Source of the DNA: Firmicutes bacterium CAG:552
GTDB taxonomy: Bacteria; Bacillota; Clostridia; Christensenellales; Pumilibacteraceae
Length of the DNA stretch: 6,455 nucleotides
Direction: 5' to 3'
NCBI GenBank assembly: GCA_000435495.1
Contig: FR884019.1
Location: 1 to 6,455, forward strand
In this document: piece after piece, positions 1 to 5,324 of the stretch
How positions within the stretch are numbered: position 1 is the first letter of the stretch
How the letters are laid out: the number at the start of each line of letters is the position of its first letter
The notes under the pieces: model-generated
The model's input: the letters and a program-made list of their open reading frames with translations, nothing else
What the model was told of the DNA's origin: nothing
Database searches by the model: none
Position numbers and translations under genes: made by a program

Positions 1-17
1 TAACGATACTAATAGCG

Positions 18-893
18 ATGAACGCAGTTATTTTAGCCGGAGGAGCAGGCACAAGGTTAGCTCCGCTTACTCTAAGGATGCCTAAACCGCTGCTACCCGT
101 TGCCAATCGTCCCATACTGGAATATTGCATCGACACGCTGTTAAAGGCAAGGATAAACCGCATCTCCGTCACTCTTTCTTATAAGGCGGATATGATAAAA
201 GAATACTGTTCGAAGCTCGGCGGGGTCGATTTTTCGTTCAGCGTAGAAAATATTCCTCTCGGCACCGCTGGAGGAGTCAAAGCGGCAAGTACAGACGACG
301 TTTTTGTCGTAATCAGCGGCGACGGACTTACGGATATAGACTTAAGTCAAATGATACAGTATCATTACGAAAAGAAAGCGGATGTCACGATTGCGGTCAC
401 GCCGTCTTGTACTCCTTGGCTTTACGGTGTTGTGGATAGCGTCGACGGGTATGTCCGAAAGTTCGAGGAAAAGCCTGAAGTAGAGGGGGAGAGAACGGTA
501 AACACGGGTATATATGTAATAAATAAAAGCGTGATGTCGCATGTAAACGGCGTATGCGATTTTTCCAAAGATTTATTCCCCCTTATTTTAAAAAACGGTA
601 AGATTGCAGCATACGAGCATCGGGGGTATTGGAGCGACGTAGGTGACTTTCGCAGCTATTTTAAGGCTAATTTCGACGTCAAAAACGGAGTCGTGGGGGA
701 CTCTCCGATTATCGGCAACATGTTAGCGAAAAACGCAACCGTTAACGGTTTTGTCGACAATTGCATATTAGGCAGAGGAGCAGTCGTGGCAGAGGGGACC
801 GTACTTAACGACTGTATTGTGCTGCCCGATACCGTCGTAAAAAGCAGTCACCGAAGTTGCATAATTTCGCAAGATACGGTAGTGCCGGTATAG
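18..893 (+). CDS. NDP-sugar nucleotidyltransferase (RmlA/ManC-like sugar-1-phosphate pyrophosphorylase)
   Basis: This 291-residue protein should join a sugar-1-phosphate to an NTP, giving an NDP-sugar and pyrophosphate in the cytoplasm for glycan or cell-wall synthesis. Seen directly: the nucleotide-binding signature GGAGTRLAPLT at residues 8-18 followed by PKPLLPVANRP (22-32), LGTAGG (81-86), the metal-binding GDG (101-103), FEEKP (149-153), NTGIYV (162-167) and YWSDVGD (204-210). From about residue 231 short hexapeptide-like turns (IIGN, CILGRGAVV, CIVLPDTVV) form a left-handed beta-helix tail, shorter than in full ManC or GlmU proteins. The ATG gives the usual family N-terminus, but the 17 bases before it hold no Shine-Dalgarno and the frame is open to the window edge, so a longer form, for example with N-terminal CBS domains, is possible. 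It ends before an intrinsic terminator. Family assignment is firm; sugar and nucleotide specificity cannot be read from the sequence. Confidence 0.9.
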   Translation: MNAVILAGGAGTRLAPLTLRMPKPLLPVANRPILEYCIDTLLKARINRISVTLSYKADMIKEYCSKLGGVDFSFSVENIPLGTAGGVKAASTDDVFVVISGDGLTDIDLSQMIQYHYEKKADVTIAVTPSCTPWLYGVVDSVDGYVRKFEEKPEVEGERTVNTGIYVINKSVMSHVNGVCDFSKDLFPLILKNGKIAAYEHRGYWSDVGDFRSYFKANFDVKNGVVGDSPIIGNMLAKNATVNGFVDNCILGRGAVVAEGTVLNDCIVLPDTVVKSSHRSCIISQDTVVPV

Positions 894-935
894 TTGCGAC
901 TTTAATCGTCATAATTTTCAAAAAAAGCAAATCAG

Positions 936-960
936 CAGCCTTTAAAAGGTTGTTTTTTTT
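936..960 (+). terminator. Rho-independent terminator after the nucleotidyltransferase
   Basis: CAGCCTT (936-942) pairs with AAGGTTG (946-952), including one G-U pair, around a three-base loop, and eight T residues (953-960) follow. An outer helix of GCAAA (927-931) with TTTGC (958-962) can extend the stem. It lies 43 bases past the stop codon and closes the upstream transcription unit. The T-tract also overlaps the predicted -35 box of the next promoter. Confidence 0.8.
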
Positions 961-978
961 GCCGCCTTTTAGTATAAT
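950..978 (+). promoter_or_regulatory. Sigma-A-type promoter for the RNase J operon
   Basis: The -35 box TTGTTT (950-955) and a perfect -10 box TATAAT (973-978) are separated by exactly 17 bases. Transcription would start near 985, giving a leader of about 46 bases before the TTG start of RNase J. The -35 box lies in the closing stem and T-tract of the preceding terminator. The promoter is inferred from box quality and spacing, not from transcript data. Confidence 0.75.
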
Positions 979-1020
979 AGACGGAGACACGAAAAATTGA
1001 ATAAGTTTTACATATTATTC

Positions 1021-1025
1021 GGAGG
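1021..1025 (+). promoter_or_regulatory. Ribosome binding site that fixes the RNase J TTG start
   Basis: GGAGG lies five bases before the TTG at 1031. This is the only good Shine-Dalgarno in the leader and decides in favour of the non-ATG start. An overlapping frame starting with ATG-like context near 997 has no such site and no recognisable product. Confidence 0.8.
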
Positions 1026-1030
1026 CAAAT

Positions 1031-2701
1031 TTGAAAACAAACAACCAAAGGCTTGCGCTCAGGGTTATTTTTCTTGGCGGCGTTGGCGAGATAGGCAAAA
1101 ATATGACTGCGCTCGAATTGGGCGAAGATATAATGATTATAGATTGCGGATCGACTTTTCCCGGAGGAGATATGCCGGGCGTCGATTTGGTTATTCCCGA
1201 CGCAAACTACCTTATTGAAAACAGAGATAAGGTAAGAGGCATAGTACTTACTCACGGACACGAAGATCATATAGGCGGGTTGCCGTACATCTTAAAAGAT
1301 TTAAAAGTTCCCGTTTACGGGACGCAGCTTACCATAGCCATATTGGAGGCAAAGTTGAGAGAAGCCAAAGTGCAAGCTAATCTCAACGTAGTTAAACCGG
1401 GAGGAGTCGTTTCTCTCGGCAAGAGTTTTAAGGTGGAATTCGTAAACGTAAGTCATTCGATTGCAGGTAGCTGCGCTCTGTCTATCAACACTCCGCTCGG
1501 ACTCATATTCCATACGGGCGATTTTAAGGTAGATTTTACGCCGGTTAAAGGAAATATCATAGATCTTAACCGTATAGCCGAATTAGGGAACGAGGGCGTT
1601 CTACTGTTGATGTGCGAAAGCACGAATATCGAAAGGGCGGGATTTTCGTTAAGCGAGTCGGCGGTAGGAAAATCCATAAACGCAATACTTCAGGATAATA
1701 CGGAAAGCAGGGTATTTATAACCACTTTTGCGTCAAATGTTCACAGACTTCAGCAGCTTGTGGATCTCGCCGAAAAATATAAGCGAAAAGTTGTTTTTGC
1801 CGGCAGAAGCATGCTAAATATCGTTGACGTTGCGCTGTCGATAGGCGAATTTCGTATAAACAAAGACATAATGGTGGATGTCGACGATATAAACAAATAT
1901 GCCGACAAGGAGCTTATGATAATAACTACCGGCAGTCAGGGCGAGCCGATGAGCGCTCTTTCCCGTATTGCTAACGACGAATTCGGCAAAATTCAGCTTC
2001 ATTATAACGACCTCGTTATAATATCGGCTTCGCCTATACCCGGCAACGAAAGAATGGTCTATAACGTTATAAATAACCTTTATCGACATGGCGCAAAAGT
2101 CATATACGAGTCACTCGCCGAAGTTCACGCATCTGGACACGCATGTCGTGAGGAAATTAAGTTGATGCATTCGTTGCTCAAGCCCAAATTCTTCATTCCG
2201 GTACACGGGGAGCATCGTCATCTCAAAAAACATGCAGACTTGGCTATTTCTATGGGAATGCGCCCGTCTAACATAATTATTACCGATATAGGAGACGTTG
2301 TAGAAGTAAGCGACAGGACGTTTAGATGTACGGAGCGGGTGCGATCGGGCGCTTTGCTTGTGGATGGATTGGGCGTAGGTGAAGTAGGTTCGCTCGTGCT
2401 CAGAGACAGAAAACATCTTGCGCAAGAAGGTTCTGTATCTACTGCCGTTGCTATCGATATGAAAAGCGGAGAAATACTCGGAGTAGATATTACGTCTAGG
2501 GGCTTTGCATATACGCAGGATACCGACGAGCTTCTCAATCAATGCAAAGAGCTTGTCAAAAACGTGCTTCTCGGCACAGATATAAAGGCTCAAGAGGATT
2601 GGAATGCAGTTAAGCAGAATATACGAAAAGAAGTTAAGAATTTTATATTCCGAAAGACGAAACGCAGTCCAATGATAATTATTCAAATTTTGGAAGTGTA
2701 G
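1031..2701 (+). CDS. rnj: Ribonuclease J (metallo-beta-lactamase / beta-CASP nuclease)
   Basis: RNase J is a zinc-dependent 5'-3' exoribonuclease and endoribonuclease that drives mRNA turnover and rRNA/RNA maturation in the cytoplasm of Gram-positive bacteria. At 556 residues it matches the usual length of about 555. Seen directly: the metallo-beta-lactamase motif HGHEDH (75-80), the third-motif histidine in SHSIAG (H142), the metal aspartate in HTGDFK (D164), the beta-CASP segment with TTGSQGEP (299-306), HASGH (366-370) and PVHGE (390-394). The C-terminal domain ends in the typical RKTKRSPMI stretch near the end. The start is TTG with a GGAGG site five bases upstream. It is first in a three-gene operon, and the next ATG follows its TAG stop after one base. 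I cannot tell J1 from J2; a single-copy, J1-like role is my inference. Confidence 0.97.
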   Translation: MKTNNQRLALRVIFLGGVGEIGKNMTALELGEDIMIIDCGSTFPGGDMPGVDLVIPDANYLIENRDKVRGIVLTHGHEDHIGGLPYILKDLKVPVYGTQLTIAILEAKLREAKVQANLNVVKPGGVVSLGKSFKVEFVNVSHSIAGSCALSINTPLGLIFHTGDFKVDFTPVKGNIIDLNRIAELGNEGVLLLMCESTNIERAGFSLSESAVGKSINAILQDNTESRVFITTFASNVHRLQQLVDLAEKYKRKVVFAGRSMLNIVDVALSIGEFRINKDIMVDVDDINKYADKELMIITTGSQGEPMSALSRIANDEFGKIQLHYNDLVIISASPIPGNERMVYNVINNLYRHGAKVIYESLAEVHASGHACREEIKLMHSLLKPKFFIPVHGEHRHLKKHADLAISMGMRPSNIIITDIGDVVEVSDRTFRCTERVRSGALLVDGLGVGEVGSLVLRDRKHLAQEGSVSTAVAIDMKSGEILGVDITSRGFAYTQDTDELLNQCKELVKNVLLGTDIKAQEDWNAVKQNIRKEVKNFIFRKTKRSPMIIIQILEV

Positions 2702-2702
2702 A

Positions 2703-3344
2703 ATGCCGTTTAAGACGCCTAACAAAACATCGGAGTATATCAGGAGTATTTTGCCTTGCGAAAAGGACGATGCGCTAAGGGCTATAACCGATTACGCCGA
2801 TAAACATATTTTGCCGGTGCTTCTTCCCGAAACCGCTGCGTTTTTGAGACAAGCGGTAACGATATTGAAGCCGAATAAAATTTTGGAAATAGGTACTTCG
2901 ATAGGCTATAGCGGTCACATTATTTTAGGCGCATGCAAAGGGCATCTTTATACTATCGAAGCTGACGAAAAAAGCGCAGACGTAGCAGAAAATTTTTTTT
3001 GCAAGTCCGGATACGAGGACAGAGTTACCCTTATTCGAGGAGATTCTAACGAGGTAATACCGCTGATGAGCGGCGAATTTGATTTTATTTTTATGGACGG
3101 TCCCAAAACGAGATATGTAGAGTATCTTCCGTATTTGCGAAAGTTGATGGCTGAACGCAGCGCCATTTTGTGTGACAACGTTTTGTTTAACGGGATGGTA
3201 TCAGGCGAAAACGATACGCCGAAAAAAAAGGCGACCATAGTGGTTGCGCTTGACAAATTTTTAAGGACGCTTATGGCGGACGAAAGTCTGATTACTTCCG
3301 TGTTGCCTGTAGGCGACGGAGTATCTTTTTCGATAACGAGGTAA
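2703..3344 (+). CDS. trmR: O-methyltransferase, TrmR-like (tRNA 5-hydroxyuridine methyltransferase)
   Basis: This 213-residue class I SAM-dependent methyltransferase probably methylates 5-hydroxyuridine at tRNA wobble position 34 to 5-methoxyuridine, as B. subtilis TrmR (YrrM) does. Seen directly: SAM motif I KILEIGTSIGYS (59-70), an acidic residue after strand 2 (E86), the metal-site region DFIFMDGPK (127-135, D132), a second metal-site pair DN (158-159), and the C-terminal LPVGDGVSF (201-209) typical of this O-methyltransferase group. The start codon sits one base after the RNase J stop, with GGAAG inside the end of that gene as ribosome site. The specific tRNA role rests on adjacency to the U32 protein, which matches the B. 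subtilis yrrMNO arrangement. The sequence alone would support only a catechol- or caffeoyl-CoA-type O-methyltransferase. Confidence 0.85.
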   Translation: MPFKTPNKTSEYIRSILPCEKDDALRAITDYADKHILPVLLPETAAFLRQAVTILKPNKILEIGTSIGYSGHIILGACKGHLYTIEADEKSADVAENFFCKSGYEDRVTLIRGDSNEVIPLMSGEFDFIFMDGPKTRYVEYLPYLRKLMAERSAILCDNVLFNGMVSGENDTPKKKATIVVALDKFLRTLMADESLITSVLPVGDGVSFSITR

Positions 3345-3345
3345 T

Positions 3346-4551
3346 ATGATAGAGTTATTAGCACCGGCAGGAAATGCCGAAAAATTAGAATGCGCCTTTC
3401 ATTTCGGCGCAGACGCAGTATACCTAGGCGGCTTAAAAATGGGGCTTCGGGCGCAAGCAGATAATTTCGACGAAGCGCAAATGCGTGACGCCGTATCTTA
3501 TGCGCATGCTTTGGGTAAAAAAATCTACGTAACGGTTAATATTTTTGCGCACAACAGGGATTTTTCGGAACTAAAAGAATACCTTACGTTTTTACAGGAT
3601 ATCGACGTTGACGCAATAATAGTAAGTGATCCCGGAGTTATCGATTTTGCTAAAAAAGTTGCGCCGAAGTTGACGTTGCACTTAAGCACGCAAGCTAATA
3701 CTACAAACAAATATTCGGCGAAATTTTGGGCTGAGCAAGGAGTAAAGAGGCTTGTTTTGGCTCGGGAATTGACGCTTGAGGAAATTAAGGAAATACGAGG
3801 TTTTATTCCGGACGATGTGGAGATAGAGGCGTTTGTACACGGAGCTATGTGTATTTCGTATTCGGGAAGATGTCTTCTTAGCGATTTTATGACGGGCAGA
3901 CACAGCAACCTCGGAGCTTGTGCGCAAAGTTGCAGATGGGAATACGCCATAATGGAAAAGACGAGAGACGGTGAATATTTTCCAATAGGCGAGGACGGAA
4001 GAGGGACTTACATACTAAACAGTAAAGATTTAAATATGTCTGCATATATTCCGCAGCTTGCGGACGCCGGGATTACGTCGTTTAAGATAGAAGGCCGAAT
4101 GAAGTCGTCATATTACGTTGCGGGAGTCGTAAACGCATACCGTAGAGCGTTAGATTTGTATTATAGTACGGGAAATGCATATTCGTTACCTCGGGAAGTT
4201 GAACGAGAACTCGAAATGCTCAGTCATCGTATGTACGGAACGGGTTTTTATCTGGGAGAAAAGGGCAGCCAATGTTTAGAAACTTCCAAGCCTGAGCAAA
4301 AAGGAGTATTTACTGCTATTGTCGTAGATAAGATCGAAGACGGAGTAGTCGTGGAGATGCGTAATAAGTTTTGCGTAGGCGACGAACTCGAGATAATGTC
4401 ACCGAGTGACGTTAACGGGAAATTGCTTAAGGTGACAGACATAATTACCGAAAACGGAGAAAAATTGCAGATAGCGGACAAGGTTCAACAAAAGGTGATT
4501 TTAAAGACAGATTTACCCGTTTTACCTTACGACATATTGCGTAGAGTGTAA
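3346..4551 (+). CDS. trhP: U32 family protein, TrhP-like (prephenate-dependent tRNA uridine 34 hydroxylation)
   Basis: Although named peptidase U32, members of this family (TrhP, RlhA, UbiU/UbiV) are iron-sulfur proteins in hydroxylation reactions. Beside a TrmR-like gene the best role is 5-hydroxyuridine formation at tRNA position 34. Seen directly in 401 residues: the N-terminal LLAPAGN (4-10) and GADAVYLGG (21-29) barrel start, the U32 signature from E161 to S179 containing HGAMC (165-169) and SGRC (173-176), then CAQSCRWEY (192-200), SFKIEGRMKS (245-254) and a C-terminal U32-type barrel with RNKFCVGDELEIMSP (339-353). C169, C176, C192 and C196 are candidate cluster ligands. The usual cysteine of the SKDLC motif is Asn230 here. 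The start is one base after the methyltransferase stop, with GAGG at 3338-3341. B. subtilis has two such proteins (TrhP1, TrhP2); only this full-length one is seen here. Confidence 0.88.
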   Translation: MIELLAPAGNAEKLECAFHFGADAVYLGGLKMGLRAQADNFDEAQMRDAVSYAHALGKKIYVTVNIFAHNRDFSELKEYLTFLQDIDVDAIIVSDPGVIDFAKKVAPKLTLHLSTQANTTNKYSAKFWAEQGVKRLVLARELTLEEIKEIRGFIPDDVEIEAFVHGAMCISYSGRCLLSDFMTGRHSNLGACAQSCRWEYAIMEKTRDGEYFPIGEDGRGTYILNSKDLNMSAYIPQLADAGITSFKIEGRMKSSYYVAGVVNAYRRALDLYYSTGNAYSLPREVERELEMLSHRMYGTGFYLGEKGSQCLETSKPEQKGVFTAIVVDKIEDGVVVEMRNKFCVGDELEIMSPSDVNGKLLKVTDIITENGEKLQIADKVQQKVILKTDLPVLPYDILRRV

Positions 4552-4572
4552 TATATGTGTATGATATAAAGA

Positions 4573-4607
4573 AAAAGGGGTTTCCTTGTATAAAGGGAAC
4601 CTCTTTT
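4573..4607. terminator. Bidirectional hairpin terminator between convergent trhP and mazF
   Basis: A 15-pair stem, arms 4573-4587 and 4593-4607 with two G-U pairs on the plus-strand transcript, encloses a five-base loop. The outer arms are A-rich on the left and T-rich on the right, so transcripts from either strand end in a U-run after the GC core. It lies 22 bases past the trhP stop, and its foot touches the last base of the mazF stop codon. Confidence 0.85.
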
Positions 4608-4948
4608 CAAAATCCTAACGATATGAGCAGAGCTTTGTCTACTGAGATCATATAATCGTCGGTGAGCATGCCTAACCGTTCTTTGAGTCGGCGTTTGTCC
4701 AGAGTACGGATTTGTTCGAGAAGAATCACGGAGTCTTTTTGCAAACCGAAGCTGCCTTTATGCAATTCGATATGTGTCGGGAGCCGTGCTTTGGTCAGTC
4801 TGCTCGTTACTGCGGCGACTATAACGGTGGGAGAGTATTTGTTGCCGACGTCGTTTTGGACGATGAGCACCGGACGCACACCCCCTTGCTCGGAGCCTAC
4901 GACCGGAGACAAATCGGCATAATATATTTCGCCTCGTTTAAAATCCAT
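4607..4948 (-). CDS. mazF: MazF/NdoA-type mRNA interferase toxin
   Basis: This 113-residue PemK/MazF-family endoribonuclease should cut single-stranded RNA at a short sequence motif when free of its antitoxin. It is strikingly like B. subtilis NdoA: DLSPVVGSEQGGVRPVL (12-28), DSVILLEQIRTLDKRRL (72-88) and the C-terminal ALLISL (106-111). The ATG at 4948 is chosen over a TTG at 4978. It has AAGGCGG five bases upstream, and from it the catalytic pair falls at R25 and T48, the same numbers as in NdoA. An upstream start would overlap the antitoxin end and lacks a comparable site. It follows the antitoxin after 19 bases in the same operon. Both catalytic residues are intact, so the toxin should be active. 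Cleavage specificity is not readable here; UACAU, as for NdoA, is only an inference from similarity. Confidence 0.95.
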   Translation of the reverse strand: MDFKRGEIYYADLSPVVGSEQGGVRPVLIVQNDVGNKYSPTVIVAAVTSRLTKARLPTHIELHKGSFGLQKDSVILLEQIRTLDKRRLKERLGMLTDDYMISVDKALLISLGF

Positions 4949-4967
4949 ACTTACCGCCTTCTTTAGA

Positions 4968-5168
4968 TTACTTGGCAAGCGAAAGATTTATTTCTGCCAT
5001 GTCCTGATAACCCTTCGCCATATCCTCTTGATTTATATTATGCAGCGCAGGCAAAAAACGACTTATAATCTGGCTTATAAATTCTTCGGGCGACATGTTT
5101 TTACTCTTTGCCGTATCTAATAGCATCTGTTCGATTTCTCCGTCAAGCAATATTATGAATTTACTCAT
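4968..5168 (-). CDS. mazE: MazE/NdoAI-type ribbon-helix-helix antitoxin, short form
   Basis: This 66-residue protein lies directly upstream of mazF and should neutralise it and repress the shared promoter. Residues 3-40 fit a short ribbon-helix-helix fold: a beta strand (KFIILLD) followed by two helices with SPEEFISQIISRFL (26-39). Residues 50-65, MAKGYQDMAEINLSLA, closely resemble the toxin-binding segment of B. subtilis EndoAI (roughly MRRGYMEMAKINLNIS). The strand is less basic than usual, and the acidic tail that follows this segment in the roughly 93-residue EndoAI is absent. The ATG has AAGGAG with a spacing of about seven bases. The N-terminus is divergent enough that the family call rests mainly on position and the toxin-binding segment. 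Confidence 0.85.
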   Translation of the reverse strand: MSKFIILLDGEIEQMLLDTAKSKNMSPEEFISQIISRFLPALHNINQEDMAKGYQDMAEINLSLAK

Positions 5169-5191
5169 GATTGTCTCCTTTTTCTTAAGTT

Positions 5192-5205
5192 TTATACTCT
5201 TATAA
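5192..5205. repeat. Small inverted repeat in the toxin-antitoxin leader
   Basis: TTATA (5192-5196) and TATAA (5201-5205) form an inverted repeat around CTCT, 24 bases upstream of the antitoxin start. It could be half of an antitoxin operator or chance in AT-rich DNA. No second copy was seen in the region. Confidence 0.3.
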
Positions 5206-5223
5206 TTGCCCTATATGCGTACA

Positions 5224-5252
5224 AAAATACCGATATTGTAAAAGTTTGTCAT
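5224..5252 (-). promoter_or_regulatory. Possible promoter of the mazE-mazF operon
   Basis: On the minus strand ATGACA (5252-5247) as -35 and TATTTT (5229-5224) as -10 are 17 bases apart, giving a start near 5217 and a leader of about 50 bases. The -10 box is weak at four of six matches. Other AT-rich hexamers closer to the gene, such as TATAAG near 5204, lack a well-spaced -35, so this assignment is tentative. Confidence 0.4.
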
Positions 5253-5269
5253 ATCTTTAAGAACATACA

Positions 5270-5281
5270 AACGTCGACGTT
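5270..5281. promoter_or_regulatory. Perfect 12-base palindrome at the -35 box
   Basis: AACGTCGACGTT is a perfect palindrome whose right end shares two bases with the TTGACA -35 box at 5280-5285. Its position fits an operator. The protein is unknown; the divergent mazE antitoxin or an unlinked sugar regulator are both possible. Confidence 0.4.
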
Positions 5282-5308
5282 GACAAAGCGCTTGCAAAAT
5301 GTTAAAAT
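5280..5308 (+). promoter_or_regulatory. Near-consensus sigma-A promoter of the ABC ATPase gene
   Basis: A perfect TTGACA (5280-5285) and TAAAAT (5303-5308, five of six) are separated by 17 bases. Transcription would begin near 5315, only about ten bases before the ATG at 5325. One palindrome overlaps the -35 box and another lies in the spacer, so repression by a dimeric regulator is likely for such a strong promoter. Confidence 0.85.
5283..5296. promoter_or_regulatory. cre-like / LacI-family operator candidate in the promoter spacer
   Basis: AAGCGCTT (5286-5293) is a perfect eight-base palindrome with the central CG typical of LacI-family operators. The surrounding 14 bases (5283-5296) match 12 positions of a Gram-positive cre consensus (TGWAARCGYTWNCW), failing only at the outer TG. 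Binding here, between -35 and -10, would block transcription. This suits a carbohydrate-transporter ATPase under catabolite control, but the regulator is inferred. Confidence 0.4.
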
Positions 5309-5324
5309 GTGAGTGAGGAAACAG

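Noticed and set aside
997..1218. A 73-codon plus-strand frame overlapping the start of RNase J
   Set aside because: It lacks a good ribosome site, is arginine-rich out-of-frame translation of the RNase J gene, and resembles no protein I know. The overlapping frame carries the conserved nuclease motifs.
2111..2725. A 204-codon minus-strand frame inside RNase J
   Set aside because: It lies wholly antisense to the conserved beta-CASP and C-terminal regions of RNase J, has no recognisable motif or ribosome site, and is explained by codon bias on the coding strand.
4662..4966. Two plus-strand frames of 84-86 codons opposite mazF
   Set aside because: Both are antisense shadows of the well-conserved MazF sequence and show no motif or initiation signal.
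4949..4978. TTG at 4978 as the mazF start, giving 123 residues
   Set aside because: It would overlap the antitoxin end, has no suitable ribosome site and adds ten residues not found in NdoA. The ATG at 4948 has a site and restores R25/T48 numbering.
5201..5206. TATAAT on the plus strand between mazE and the ATPase
   Set aside because: No -35 box is found at a suitable distance and there is no nearby plus-strand gene. The TTGACA/TAAAAT pair further on explains the ATPase.
5313..5324. GTG at 5313 as the ABC ATPase start
   Set aside because: It precedes or coincides with the predicted transcript start and would place the ribosome site inside the coding region. The ATG at 5325 fits family N-termini.
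5169..5324. Possible riboswitch or structured RNA in the divergent intergenic region
   Set aside because: The predicted leaders are only about 10 and 50 bases long and show no extended stem, terminator or known aptamer core.
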